Origin: Stachybotrys elegans
Taxonomy: Eukaryota > Ascomycota > Sordariomycetes > Hypocreales > Stachybotryaceae
Assembly: GCA_020746835.1 (NCBI GenBank)
Contig: JAGPNK010000029.1
Coordinates: 124,001-188,000 of the forward strand
Length of the DNA stretch: 64,000 nt
Reading direction: 5' to 3'
Below, piece by piece: positions 19,746 to 31,737 of this stretch (position 1 is its first letter; every line of letters starts with the position of its first letter). The notes below the pieces were generated by a model. That model worked only from the letters and a program-made list of their open reading frames with translations. It did no database searches and was not told where the DNA came from. A program made the position numbers and the translations under genes.

Positions 19746-21752
19746 ATGGATATTCAAGATACCGCAATAGGGGACACAATTGTAGTCGGGGGCGTCAGCG
19801 AAGTTAATGACGAGCTTCTCATACGGCTGGATCACTATCAGCAAGAGCGGGAAGACAATATCACAGGGAGACCGAATTTTGAGCCCGTTGATGACTGCGG
19901 CAGCGCTTTTGTGCCGATGGAGGTGGAACAACGTCATCCACTTCTGTCACCGCTGCCGGCGAGCCCGGTTGACCTTTTCCAGCTCTTCGTACCTATTTTC
20001 CTTGTGGAAACCTGGGTTCGCTACACAAATGAAGCTCCCGAGCCTGCTCGAGGTCCCGGACCCGGTTCTCGCGGCAACAGCAGCTATACAAAGCAGCCCT
20101 CGCAGCGAGGGAAGGCTTGGAGCCCAACCTCGGTGCCGGAGATCTATCTATGGCTTGCCATACAGATTTACATAGGTCTGCACAGGGAAACCTGTCTGGA
20201 AGACTATTGGAAGGTCTCCGGGACTGAGGGACACCTTCCAAGTCATCCTATTGTCAAATACATGACTTTTGACCGGTTCCAGCTGCTATCTCGCCGCATA
20301 CGAATTTCCCCCTTTTCATCGCAGCCACAAGGGCCCTTCCGGCCCTGTGACGTGTGATCTGACCACCTACAGACTGTTTCTTCGCAACTCTGGGTCCCGG
20401 GCACAGATATCTCTGTAGATGAGTGTATGGTCGGCTTTGAAGGCCGTGCCTACGAAAAAACAACTGTCCCCAGCAAGCCAACGCCTACAGGGTTCAAAGT
20501 CTGGGTTCTGGCTCAACTGGGCTATTTTTTGCAGTGGATTTGGCACACACCGCGGTCCCTGCCTGCCGGCATCAGAAAGTTGAGGCAGGGCTCGCAGCAG
20601 CAGGGCTCGCAGCAGCAGGGCTCACAACAGCAGGGCTCACAACAGCAGGGCTCGCAGCAGCAGGGGCAGCAGGGCTCGCAGCGAGGGAAAAAGCGTAAAG
20701 CTGCCCCTGACATAACGAAGGCTCTGAACCCTACACAAGCCGTGGTGGTTTCCCTACTATCTAGGCTGCCGGCAGCCATCTATCATGTCTTCCTTGACAA
20801 CCTTTTCTCGTCGCCACACCTTTTCCGGGCTCTCAGGGCTCAAGGGATAGCTGCTACAGGCACTGCCCGGGTCAACTGTGGCATCTATAGGCCCTTTGTT
20901 GTGGCCAAGCAGGAAGACCGTGCCGGGAAGTGCTGGGCTTTCAACCGTATTGAGGCTGTAGCTACGCCGGATGGCAAGGTACGTCAGGGAAAAGGGTCTG
21001 AACCATATGACCAATAGAAAAACACATACTAATCCTTTGCCCGGCCCCTCAAGGTCAACCAAATCGCGTGGAAAGATAACGCCCTTGTGATAGTGCTGTC
21101 AACTAAGTTCACAGGGGACGAATTCGTCCGCCGGGTTCGCCGGCGGCCCTCTGCAACAACAGCACAGTCACGCCCTATCCGCCGCGAATTTGGCCCTGAC
21201 CCGGTCAAGGAACTCCCTATGTCAGAGGCTGTGGCCGCCTATAATGAGAAAATGGGCGCTGTAGATACAGGGGATCAACTACGGGCTACAGAAGGTCTTG
21301 ACCACCGTAACCGTAGGGGAGGGTGGCGGGCAATAGCCTGGACCTTCCTGCTTGAAGTGGCCCTCGTCAACAGCTATCTATTGCAGCGGTGGGCTCCGGG
21401 GCCCTCGCCGTGGCCCCCGTACGGGGCTCAAAGGCCGTGGCGGCAGCGCCTTGTTGATGACCTCATTGCTCTGTACGGGAAGACTGGGGGCACAAGGCAG
21501 TGTTTCCGTGCTGGCGACACAATGACCCCTCTATCACAGCATAATCATGTCAATAGGGGCAAAGGGGGTCGTTGTTTGGGCTGTCAGGGGCTCCGGGCGG
21601 GTGAGATACGGTCACAGAGCCGGAAGACCCTCGGCGAGGTCAGTGGGAATAGGGTCAAACCCACGTCAACACGGAAAGGCTGTGACGTATGTGATGTAGC
21701 TATATGTACCCGGCAGGAATGCTGGGACTTCTATCATAGCCTAATTTCCTAG
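19746..21752 (+). pseudogene. piggyBac transposase with one in-frame stop
   Basis: Two exons, 19746-20978 and 21054-21752, with a 75-bp phase-0 intron (GTACGT donor, TACTAAT branch, TCAAG acceptor), read as one frame of about 644 codons. A TGA at 20355-20357 interrupts it where the family usually has Trp before SDHLQ. Catalytic acidic residues are visible: ISVDECMVGF, HVFLDNLFSS and MGAVDTGDQLR. The C-terminus has the family's Cys-rich finger (CLGC...CDVCDVAIC). A Gln-Gly-Ser minisatellite is inserted between the first two catalytic blocks. One stop codon prevents a full-length product, although readthrough or an assembly error cannot be excluded. Confidence 0.88.
20586..20683 (+). repeat. 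15-bp minisatellite inside the transposase
   Basis: About six copies of GGGCTCGCAGCAGCA (with CTCACAACAG variants) encode repeated QQGSQ. They are in frame with the transposase. Confidence 0.85.
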
Positions 21753-21840
21753 GAAACTGAAGTCACGATTTTTTTCTGCATTTTTATTGGTCAAAAACCC
21801 TGTCCGTGAGCTCCATGCCACCTTCGCACACTCAAAGGGA

Positions 21841-22804
21841 TATAACGTATCAGCATAGATATCATCCATACTGCGATATATAAAAAAGCTTTCCATTTCA
21901 AGAATAAGAATATTTGAATCAATATACCTATAGTATAACTCTCTACTATCTTGATATTTATACTACCTAGATATATACCGGTAATGAAGGTAGGATCTTT
22001 AATTCATGGCATAGTATAGATAACATGGATAGGGATGGTAACATAACTTCTAGTTAGAGCCGATTATGGCGCTGTAGCTAGAATTGTAGGTTTGCAGTAC
22101 TTCTATACTTATTTTCTCTATTATGGCTCTCGGACATATGTATATATATACTTATCTATGCCAGCAAGAACCATTACTCTAATTATAGTACTTCTATTAG
22201 CTTTATAGTAGCTTTTAGACAGAGCTCTAAGACAATCCATAGTTCATTAAACAGACAATCTGCAGTATGTATGGTATATATATACATAGCCTTAGAAAGA
22301 CAGTCTAGAAATTCTTATAGTATTGATGTGTCTAATGGTTGGCATATATATTAAGTCCTTATTAACCGCCTCTATCAGCTGCCGGCTTCATGGCTGCTGC
22401 AACATCGGTTAATAGTGAAATCACTCTTCAAAGAAGGATACCATTACATATTGCCTTTTGCTATAAGCCCGCGACAAGCAAGCCAACAATACGTCAAAGG
22501 CCATATAATACACTAGTTCTCCAATCTCGATTCACAAATGCGGTTCTTCGTGAACCAACCATTCACGAGTTTTATTCGCTCACTAATAGTGATATTGCTG
22601 AAACAATGCTGCAGCCTTTTGCTACTAAGACTGTTATTCTAAGAAATGCATTCTATGGTTTAGTTTAAGCATAATGAATATAACATAAATACGCCTCCCG
22701 GGCTAGCATCACTCACTATGTATCTTTAAGGCTATTTTAACTTGCAGAATGACTTACTTCGGCTATGCGGGGGAATTTTCTAGAGTACTGCTAACTCATA
22801 CATA
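21841..22804. other. Very AT-rich, TpA-rich spacer
   Basis: Dense in TATA/ATAT/TAGC words, as in RIP-affected DNA. One 92-codon frame (22390-22668, plus) has no recognisable features and may be incidental. Confidence 0.5.
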
Positions 22805-23260
22805 CAGTTGGGTCAAAGTTTAGCGTCCGCCAATCTAAATTTCGACTCTTTCAAAACGGGTCCATTTTTGGCCCCGCGTGCCGCAGGCACAGTGCCTAGT
22901 TTGTTTCGGGAAGTACCCTGGGCACTGTAGCACTAACAGCCATGTTGATGCCTCAGACACGAACATTGGCCGATCATCCTCGAGTGAACAGGCAGCCATT
23001 TCTGTCTCTTACAACTCAAGTCCTCTAAATTGACTCAAAAGAGTGCTTTATCCCCTAATTGCCCTATGAATAACCCCCTAGAAGCGCGAGAAGGTTTGTG
23101 CTCTGCTCTTGAATGGCGTTCCGATCAAGGACATCGCCTAAACGATGCCTTACACTAAACGCAGCGTCCGCAGAATCCGAGCGACCGTAGAACAATAGGG
23201 GATTCCTATGGACTCTTGGGGAACAACTCAGCAGATACTTCCAATGAGTAAAGTTATATG
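22805..23260 (+). mobile_element. Truncated, RIP-marked copy of the Tc1/mariner-type element
   Basis: Begins CAGTTGGGTCAAAGTTTAGC after TA and is similar for about 450 bp to the reverse complement of 1271 to about 820. It holds the terminal repeat, the leader and the first codons of the transposase. The Gln codon CAA in the NEVPIKDIAQ segment of the first copy is TAA here (CpA to TpA). Similarity fades near 23260; the catalytic domain is missing. Confidence 0.85.
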
Positions 23261-23324
23261 TATGATGTAAAATTTAATCACGTTTATTTATGTGAAGTAG
23301 AGACCTAAGGGCGAGGGGCTAGAT

Positions 23325-23567
23325 CTCCGAGCGTATCCTGCAATTCAACATAATTCCACCTAGTAACATCGCAATCTCGAGATACCCTTCAGCTGAAGCA
23401 TCCTAAAGAGCATTATCATACACTCTCTCCACCTTATGCATTCATATCAGCGCCTTTGTCGAGTAGCAGCTTGGCAATCTCTAGATGCCCTCCTTTTGAA
23501 GCAGCCTGAAGAGCATTGCCCAAGTCTCCACTTTGTGCATTGACATTGGCGCCCTTATTGAGTATCT
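23325..23567 (-). pseudogene. Ankyrin-repeat fragment with RIP-type stops
   Basis: Minus-strand translation gives ANK units (NKGANVNAQSGDLGNALQAA, then GHLEIAKLLLDKGADMNA). A TAA at 23436-23434 sits where the repeat usually has CAA, and a TAG at 23405-23403 where it has CAG; a one-base frame change separates them. This is a relic of the ankyrin domain of a larger protein, plausibly an NLR. Confidence 0.75.
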
Positions 23568-24231
23568 GCCAATGCCTTTGCTAATACAGCGACTACTGGC
23601 TCTGCCCCTGCTCTGCCGGTCCCTAATGTTGAAAATACCGCACCGGCTGCTGGATATGAGGGACAGACTGATGCCACTGGCATGAGCGGTTCTGCTACTA
23701 GCGCTCGTTACTAGATACGCCTCTACCAAAGAATGTCTCGGACAACAAGACGGGGAATTCGGCCAGACTCCAGCGACTCTGGTGAGACTCTCCCACTTGT
23801 CCCTGCCAAAGTTAGGAGCCTTTGATGACGGCCTTCTGGGAATCCTTCGACATAAGATGACAGTATCATCACCCAGGTGGCGAGAGGTGCATATTCGGTG
23901 TCGCTTTGACTACTGGACGTATGTGTCAGAGTCGCCTGCTTACCTGGTCGAGCGGCACCATGAATTGATGTCGAATACTTACGGCCATGTTGTTCAATTT
24001 CTCCGATCCTTATTTACAGTGTGCAATGGGACCGTAATGGAACTTGCCAATGCTACCATAGGAAAATAGGAGCGGTCATTTTGACAATCAAATTAGCCAT
24101 GTGTTTACATATTATAAGATTCAATTTTTGGATTTCCTTTGCTCGGGTTCTCTGCTGCGTCTTTTAAGTTTTATGTTTCCACTTCCGATCGATCAATTGT
24201 TTCACTACCTCTCACAGGAAAGGGACGTGCA
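23568..24231. other. Decayed coding-like region
   Basis: Plus-strand frames at 23580-23713 (Ala/Thr/Pro-rich, ending TSARY) and 23782-24069 (95 codons) look like pieces of a broken gene, but I cannot place them. Confidence 0.35.
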
Positions 24232-25794
24232 TTATGGTAGAAGCATTTCAGCAAATTTAAAAATCAAGATACTGTCTTCATGATACTCATTACTCTTAGC
24301 GATTTTGGTTCTGAGGGAACATGATATGGGGGTGGATGCCATTTTATACTGATATGTACGTTGCCAATCTTGAGTCTGTATAGTGGACGAAGCCCGTGCA
24401 TTATGACTGTGGTTTTGCTCAGCTGGCAACGTGTTTGGTTGGCGCAATCCTGTAGGGTAGAACCCTGGAGTCGATTGAGATGATTGAATCGGTAGTAAGC
24501 GTGGCACTTCTCCCGAATGAGTGCCAGACGCGGCATGCCATGCCGGGTTTGATGCCCCATTTTGTGCGGGGGCAAATACACCAGAGGTAGATGCTGCTGA
24601 TCGGCCACGAACCTCATTGTGTTCGGCCATTCGTGGGCCAGCCTCTTCCCTTGGTGTTTGAATGATGTATGAATCCCATGGTGATAAACCGGAAAACGAT
24701 TGCGCCTCTCCTGTTAGGCAGCCGTGACGGTAAGAAACAAGGCTGTCATTGGCTCCTACTACTCCCCAGGCAAAGGCAGCGATATATCTTATAGAACCCA
24801 TCAAGTAGTCTACTGGCTGGGCTGTGTCTGATCGAATAGCGCCTTGCATAGGAGGAAATTGCAGCGGTGGAGCGGTACGGTTGGACGAACGAATCAACCA
24901 GTTGAACCCCGAGCCTCCTATCATGAGTCGTTGCATCTCCGTTGTCCTCATCGCCATCTTCCTCTTCGCTGTCACTGTCTTCAATGTCTTCCTCTGTGCG
25001 CGGATCTCTGAACCAGAATCGCAGATACGTAATTGAGTCATTGGCTTTTGCGCTTTCAAGGCACTTGACAGCATCGCTCAGACAGTTCTCCTGTATGCAA
25101 TCGTAAAAACTTTTGCCCAGCATGTCCTCTGAGGTGAGTCCGAGGATGGAACTTGCTGCCTCCGTAGAAAACATAATGTTGAGTGAGCGAGTGAAGCGAT
25201 TAAGTATCAGCGCTGCTCGATATTCTCTTTTTGCAGGTGGCATCTCGAACTTGAGTGAGAGGTGGCTCACCATGTGGTATCTCAGATCCTGCGAGGAAGA
25301 GGAGAACAAGCGACACACTTGAGGGGCTTCCATGGCTCGTCCTGATGGCTGTCAGTTAATAGTCCTAGCAAGGCATGAAGGTTGTGAGGTTATTGAGCAT
25401 GGGTCAACTCACTCTCACTTCTCTCTCCTTGACGATAGATGGTAGTGCATGCTACCAACACGTCGTGAACTACAGTAAAGCAGCACTCGCAGCCAACCCA
25501 TTCTCCGTCCAATGACCGAATACGAGTATAGAGGAGAACGGCCGCTTTATCCAGAAGAATGCCCCTTGAGTGAACGAATCGCGCCAGTGGTGTCTCATCA
25601 GGGTGAAAGTAGTCAAAACAAGATTTGCTCTGGACATGCCGAGGTAAATATCCAAGAATGTCGGTGATGGAATCGGACGCGAATAGAATATTAGCGTCGG
25701 CGTCTAGAGCTGTACCATGGACATCAGCAACTTGGGTGAATTAACCTATGCCAAGGAGCGGTTTACTGTGAATTGATATGAATGACTTCTCCAT
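24232..25794 (-). CDS. Tandem-PAS domain regulatory protein
   Basis: Starts MEKSFISIH at 25794. Exon 1 25794-25767, exon 2 25709-25413 and exon 3 from 25341 join in phase (introns of 57 and 71 bp). The first PAS domain contains LDADANILFASDSITDILGY, SCFDYFHPDE and GEWVGCECCFTVVHDVLVA; the second contains ALILNRFTRSLNIMF and SFYDCIQENCLSDAVKCLES. An acidic Asp/Glu run follows, then a conserved C-terminal block (DYLMGSIRYIAAFAWGVVG; GEAQSFSGLSPWDS) and Ser/Pro-rich sequence. Between about 24960 and 24890 the reading frame changes; I could not find a clean intron there, so a frameshift is possible. The protein resembles a conserved Sordariomycete PAS protein, probably a sensor or transcriptional co-regulator; ligand and targets are unknown. 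Confidence 0.75.
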
Positions 25795-26878
25795 TGGAAG
25801 TTGAGACATGAGTGATGTCGGCGAGGCAGTGGTACTTTCTCCTCTAAGCAGTTGAGCACATGTATTCTGCGAGATAGGACTTTGGTCATCGACTGATGCG
25901 CAAGTTCTCTTGGGAGGCTGACTCTGTTGATGCAAGTGAGTTTCGCGTGGTGTGTCGCTGCTCCTGTCCCAGCTTCACCCTCTTATTCCGACGAGCCCGA
26001 TCTGGCGGGTAACCACGATTCTGATAGGTCTCTGTGTTTCACCACAGGAACGGAGGCGACGAGTATGTTGTAGTGAGGTTGGGTCTGCGATTGGGTAGGC
26101 CCTTATATGTAGATCAGCCGCCTGTCATTGCCGGGAGGGAAGATGGAAGGATAGACAGAAATGGGGCGACTACTGTAGAAGAAATATGATACAGAAAAAG
26201 AAACGGTCTTAGTAATATCTGATGGCCAAGACTGTGGTGTTCAGGGATCACTCACGAGAAGCCGGGTGCAGGATGTCTGGGCGATTGACGAGGATCAAGA
26301 GCGAGTAGGGTGAGGTTACCAGTGACTGTCTGACAAGCAGGTGGGCAGCCAACTGCCGCTGCGGATACAGACCCAGAAGCATTCAGCTGAATGAGGTTGC
26401 AAAAGTGGTGTGGTACGTCAGCAGGAGGCGGCAATTGAGTTCCAACACCTCCCAGGGATGAGTCGGCCTATTGGATACCTGTTATGGTGGAGACAGAAGC
26501 CTGGCAGGATGGAATGGGGTAAGAGACAACAAGCCTAGACTTTTTCAGGCTTTGAGGTCTCAGTTGTAGCCATATCAGCTGACCATTTTGTCTTGGCCAC
26601 CCATGCCCTATGCCGAGTGAGGCTCGGACTATAGTAGTATTGGATCAAGTTCGATGTTCTTTTGGTCTAGCGCCTTGGGTCAGACAACTCGGTACATTGT
26701 TAAGCAACATTTACGTCGCCTCTCTCTCTGCCTCAGCGTGACCAGAGAACAAGGCAAGGCCCTGGACAACTGACATATAACATTGGGCGTGGCATCATTG
26801 GGTTGGTTTTGCTTTTTCCAGACCTGAACGGGGAAGGCTGAGGGGTCAGGTCCGAGCAAACTGCCCACAGAAAGGAAA
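25795..26878. other. Promoter/5' region of the PAS gene
   Basis: No independent gene recognised. A 64-codon open stretch just upstream of the PAS start is in the same frame and may be 5' leader. Confidence 0.45.
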
Positions 26879-27414
26879 ATGAAGCGGACGAAGGACTACA
26901 CCAAGTCTGTAGAAAAAGGTGCGAGGGTGGCTTTAAAAGCAGGTCGGTTGGCACGCCAGGCGCAAGAAGCGCAGAAGGCAAAATACAGATGCATCGAACG
27001 AGCCCTTAGAGCAGTCTCCTTTGAGCAGATCTTAAGGGATAAACCGCTAGCAGCAAGGTACCTCAGTTTCATGTGTTATCTCGCAAAAAAAAATATCCCT
27101 CGAGCTCTTTTGCTCCCTGAAGAGGATGGTGCGAATACAGATGACGAAATAGAGAGCAATGAATCAAGCTCCTCCTCGATAGGCAGGGGAGGGATAATGA
27201 TGTCAAGATCAGTAGGGATATTATTCAGTCTGCCCGTCGGAATGGAATCGACCTACTCGAATTAGTGGTACAAGAAAGCCCAGACGACATCGAAATTACG
27301 GAAGCACTTGTTGAAGAGACGGTTCGGAAGAGGCCTGATACACTCAAGCTCATCTTGGACAAGCGAGGCGGTGACGTCGAGATCACTGAAGCAGTTGTCC
27401 AATGGCAAACTTGA
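26879..27414 (+). pseudogene. NLR repeat-domain relic with frameshift
   Basis: The first frame (26879 to about 27180) encodes a basic helical region (SVEKGARVALKAGRLARQAQ). The sequence then continues in another frame from about 27181 to a stop at 27412. That part has the repeat style IEITEALVEE...LKLILDKRGGDVEITEAVVQ, typical of the ankyrin-like repeats at the C-terminus of many fungal NACHT/NB-ARC proteins. I see no splice site that repairs the frame. Likely the end of a lost NLR. Confidence 0.6.
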
Positions 27415-27930
27415 ACCGAGTCCCTTGGCCGATGCTTCTTTGTCCTGGTTGATTTCGCTGTAGCCAGTCGCGAGTGACTGGATTGCTTAAATGAAGACCA
27501 ATCCAATAGTATAAAAGTCTAATTCACATGAAACCCAAGGATCACATTGAGACAGAACCGTTCTAATTTTACTCGGTGTGAACGTAGCCTGATTTTAGCT
27601 GAGGGCGAGTAGACATGGGTGATTGATTGGCACGGCTGAGGGGAAAGGCTGCCACACCAGCTCGGAGTGCATTCTCCGGCTAGCTGTCCCTCAAATTACG
27701 GGAGAACTCGTGTCAGCCTCTCAATTTGGGCATGCCTACTGCGTGTATGAGACTCTAGATAGTTAGGGCTTGAAGCCCCTATTTTTTGGGTGTAGGAATC
27801 AAGCCTTTATACATTCGTCTGCGCCGATGTGCGGAAACAGCGCACACCTAATTTGTCAATAATTCATCCATCCCCATTCAGAGCATTCTCCGTAGGATGC
27901 TTCTAGGTTGTTTCGGTATATCTACGCACG
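27415..27930. other. Intergenic; promoter of the Zn2Cys6 gene
   Basis: No feature recognised. Confidence 0.5.
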
Positions 27931-29010
27931 ATGGCACCACCGAAAAGGAAACTGCGAGACATTTTACCCCGAGATCCAAGCCTTAACGACAACCGGGGTG
28001 TACGGTTTGTTGGACCAAGCATGGCAAACAGTGACCTACCCCGCAAACGTCAAGCAGTAGTGGTTGCATGCAAAAGTGCGACCACCAGTCATCTAAGATG
28101 GATGTCTACCAGCATAAGGCTGACTTGGAGCGCTAAGCTGTAGGAAACGAAAGATCAAGGTAGTTCTGAGCCTCGGCTTCGAGATGCTGAGAGAACAAGA
28201 CTTATCCTCCAACAGTGCGATGGGACCCGGCCACAGTGTGCACCCTGTAGGAAGGGGGCCGTGGATTGTGTGTTTGAGACGCCGCCGGGCCCTGGCCCTC
28301 ACGGGACACCGAGGACGCAGTTGGCCAAATATCATGCAGTCATCAAACTGCTCCACGAAGGAACCCTCGCCGAATCGATGGAAGTGTTGCAGACAGTTAG
28401 AGACTCAATTGATGTCGAGCACGCTGTCGACTCGGTGTTAGCGTTAGGTTTGGAACAGAGATCACGCACGTCGGCCGAGTTGTTCGAGTGGCTTCAAGAT
28501 GAGTCCGAGGACGCTGCGCTCGAGGCATTCATGTCTTTGCGGCAGGGGCGATCTCTGGAAGCTACCTTGCGATCGATCGATGGCGATATGTCAGTCCGTG
28601 TCACCTCGCGGCTTCATGCAATAAACAGGAGCTTACTGCCTCCAACCCAAACACCACTTGAATTTCAGCCAGCGGTCGAAAACGCAAATGTGTACCCCTC
28701 ACTAGTTCCCCTGGATTTAGCTTCGCTCGACTTGCAGCCGCTGGGTATCATGCCCCTTGGTGCCAAGACTTCGCTCCGATCTCATGTCCACGAACCAATT
28801 AGAAACCTGATTTCTACTGTCGATCCCCTCCACCATATGGACGAAAGCATTGACAGCAGAGCCATGGATCTAGTGGATGCTTGCCTCAACCATGTGAACG
28901 ATTTTGAAGGCCTTGATGGATATGGGCAAGGAGACAGAGGATGCCACGAGACCTCGTGGCTGGAAGGGAGACGCCGCGTCCATGTTACAAACGTTGACGT
29001 CGGACAATAA
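27931..29010 (+). CDS. Zn2Cys6 transcription factor, first splice junction problematic
   Basis: Exon 1 starts MAPPKRKLRDILPRD. The binuclear zinc cluster is spread over three exons: AC in exon 1, CRKRKIK at 28139-28159, and CDGTRPQCAPCRKGAVDC from 28216. The spacing C-x2-C-x6-C-x6-C-x2-C-x6-C fits the Gal4-type DNA-binding domain. Intron 2 (28160-28215) is clean. Intron 1 (GT at 28076, AG at 28136-28137) leaves the frame one base short, so the gene may carry a one-base deletion or use a non-standard site. The remaining ~250 residues follow the layout of small fungal Zn2Cys6 regulators (LAKYHAVIKLLHEGTLAES helical motif). Targets unknown. Confidence 0.75.
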
Positions 29011-30769
29011 TGATATAGTATAATCGCAATACCATGTGTTGAAATGCAAGGGATGCAGGCGTTATAGTTGCTATTCCAAGGCGATAGCGGGCTGCATTTG
29101 CACTACAACTTACATATACCTCCTTGGGAACACGGGGCAGACTGATCATTGCAGCTAACTGTTGTATCCTGGAAACCCTCCAGGCCCCGTCTGACAATCT
29201 GAGTTCTATTGCAAGCATGCCATTATTTTAGTAACAGGGGAGCATGTTCCTTAAAGTGTAGTAATTGGTGATGAAAAGGCCAGCTATAAGCGATCAGTGG
29301 CCACCGGCGTTGGGCGAACTTGGGCTCTCAAGGAGTGAGTGGCCGTGGTTTTGGCAGCTGCTATGTAACTCCGAGTCTCCTTCAGCTTGATAGGAGTTTG
29401 ATGTGCTCTCTCCGGAAGTCGATAACCCACAGTCGACATTGTCATACAGAGGAGCCACTGTGTGAGTATTAGCAGCTCGTAGTATCCAGCCAATAACAAC
29501 CCTAATGGTAATCCGGAGAGCAATAGGGAAAGAAAGGCCGGGAGCAACAAATGATCAGCGGTATGTTTCGATACCCTTTGATGATATACCGCGCAAAGCG
29601 AAAAGTATAATTCCAAAGGCGAATGCTTGAGAACTGAACGGTACGATGCACACCATGACCGTTCGCACCCGGCTCGCAGCTGCCAAGAGGGCCCTCTTAA
29701 GCTCGCAGCAGTTCGTCAAGACACTCGAAATCGACGACTCGGGCGAGAATAGCAAAGACCGATTTCCTGCGTCGTCGCACTCCCCTTGGCTGTGACAAAT
29801 CTTTTTTGCAAAACGAACCTTAAATGCCATGTCAGCCCCTAATAGATGTAACTGCATGCTTTTTGCCGTGCTCTTATTGTCGATCTCTCAATCCTGAAGG
29901 TAGAGCCTGGTGGCGCTGCCCAGGCATTGACTGCCCTAAATAGTGAATCACGGAAATCATACTCACCGCCCTCGGGAGGAAGGCAATTAGTTGAGAATTG
30001 GCTGCTATGATCCATTGGGCTCTATGCAATCAGCATCAATGGATCTTGTTGGGGATACGTGGGACAGATGGTGAGAGGCTTCGTTGCTTAGATAATAAAC
30101 AAACGGGCCTGTAGAGGTTAAACATACGGGCCCCGTACGTCTATTGCGCTCCCTCCGGCATCACTTGCTTCATCAGACTTAAGAACTTCCGGGACTCCCG
30201 ATTATAACAGTAATCTTCCTATGCAAGCACCACTAGCCACATGGATGTTCATCTATAATGTGGCTCCCAGCTCTGAACATACTTCCATTCCATATTTCCA
30301 TGGATCATGCCATTCCTCTGGTGATCTTTTCCGGTTCCAGAGCTGACACGAGCTTTGCATTCTTCGGCCATGACCAGTTCTTAGAAACATACTGTTTAGC
30401 TTTCATCAAAATCATTGAAAATTAAGGGTTATTGCCTGTGAATGCAGGGAGCTGTTAGCTGTCTAATGTTGCACAAACATCTAGGCCTCATACTTGGCGA
30501 GATGATAGGAAGGGAAATAGGCTGTGGGAGTGGGGGCATGTCAAGACGGCCTACAACTGATAGGTAGAAAGATTATCTAGAAGTCTAGACAGAACGTCTA
30601 CTAATCAGCTCAAAGGTGTGACAGTGATAGTGATCTTGATCTGACCGGACGAAGTTTTCTCTTCGTCAAACTACATACATGACTTATTCTCGATACTTTG
30701 CGCCAACTAAATGCAGCGGTTCTGTTGAAGACCGTGAGCATGTCGGAACTGGATATTGAGCTGCTCAAA
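29011..30769. other. Intergenic with a possible small membrane protein
   Basis: Minus-strand frames at 29555-29857 and 29284-29616 contain a hydrophobic segment (FLSLLLSGLPLGLLLAGYYE). They might be two exons joined by an intron starting at the GTATAT near 29590, but the evidence is weak. Nothing else recognised. Confidence 0.35.
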
Positions 30770-31737
30770 TCATTGATGTGTTGTCACCGCGCCGCGAGTG
30801 ACAAAGTTTGACCGAAGCCAATGAATTTCTTCCTGCAGGGCCTGTTTCGCCTTGATTAGATCCTCAAGGTTTCGGCATGCCATTTGTAGAATCGACGCCT
30901 TAGTGAGCGTGTGGCACTTGCTTTGCGACTCTTCCTCGGCAGAGACGTGTTTCCCAGCAATCTCCAGCAGGATCGATGCCAGTTGATCAAAAAGATTGTT
31001 GAGACGGTTCCGGTACTTCTTCTCAACCGTGTTATGGCGCATACGTAATGCTCCGTCTTGCTGTGTGCCAGAACTCTGGCTTCTTCCCTTCTTAGGCTTA
31101 GGGTTAGACGGAGACATGGAAGGCAAACGAGCTTGCCCCTTCCTCTGCCCTCTTCGTTTGAGTTTATTGCCCAGAGAGCCCGCGGTTGCTGCTGTTGAGG
31201 CCGGGCTAAGGTCCGGTTTTGCTTGGTCCCGGTCTGCTGGCGTAGCAAAAGTTTGTGACGTGGTATAATTTGTTTCAACTGAGTTCCTTCTGGAGCTCAC
31301 AGGGGAGATGAGGTGCTCTCCAACACCAATATAACCAGATCCGGGTACATTTTCCTTTGCCATCGCTCCCTCCAGAGTGCTGCTTTCATCTAGTAACTCG
31401 GGTTCTTGAAATGTCGCTCCAGCACCGGCCAAGTCGACATCGATAGGACTTGCCAGTGGTTGAGCAGGCCCATTAGTAGCAGGAGCGAAGTCCAATGCCC
31501 CTGGCAGTAAGACGTCGCTGTACGCTCCTATTAACGGGTCTTCGTTGAGCAGGCCCGTGGGGAGGAAGAAGTGGCATCCGTTGGGGTTCAGGGGTGGTGT
31601 GTCTGGAGGGCTGCCAGTGGAGGAGCAGTACTAGGCAGAAACTTGATATTAGCAACATGAGTTGTGTGTCAAGGTTAGGGCAGAGCACTTACAGCAGCCG
31701 GCATTGGGTATGTATTATACAGGTCTTCAAATTCCAT
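30770..31737 (-). CDS. bHLH transcription factor (SREBP-like basic region)
   Basis: Exon 1 (31737-31693, 15 codons, MEFEDLYNTYPMPAA) joins exon 2 (31630-30770) in phase 0 across a 62-bp intron with GTAAGT donor and CCTAG acceptor; total 301 residues. The C-terminal third is a basic helix-loop-helix domain: RMRHNTVEKKYRNRLNNLFD, a loop, then HTLTKASILQMACRNLEDL, with a short leucine-bearing extension. The Tyr in EKKYR is the residue that distinguishes SREBP-type bHLH proteins, which can bind both E-box and sterol-element DNA (family knowledge). There is no transmembrane segment, so it is not a membrane-anchored SREBP. Promoter targets are unknown. Confidence 0.85.

Larger units (their letters stand above)
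19637..21840 (+). mobile_element. piggyBac-type DNA transposon (2.2 kb)
   Basis: 28-bp terminal inverted repeats beginning TCCCTTTGAGTGTGCGAAGG at 19637-19664 and, inverted, at 21813-21840. Both ends are bordered by TA (19635-19636, 21841-21842); a TTAA duplication is not evident. It contains a piggyBac transposase frame. Fragments of the same family occur at 35663-35800 and 54231-54377. Confidence 0.88.

Noticed and set aside
20522..20779. Minus-strand Cys-rich frame (CCCEPCCCEP repeats)
   Set aside because: Reverse reading of the Gln-Gly-Ser minisatellite inside the piggyBac transposase.
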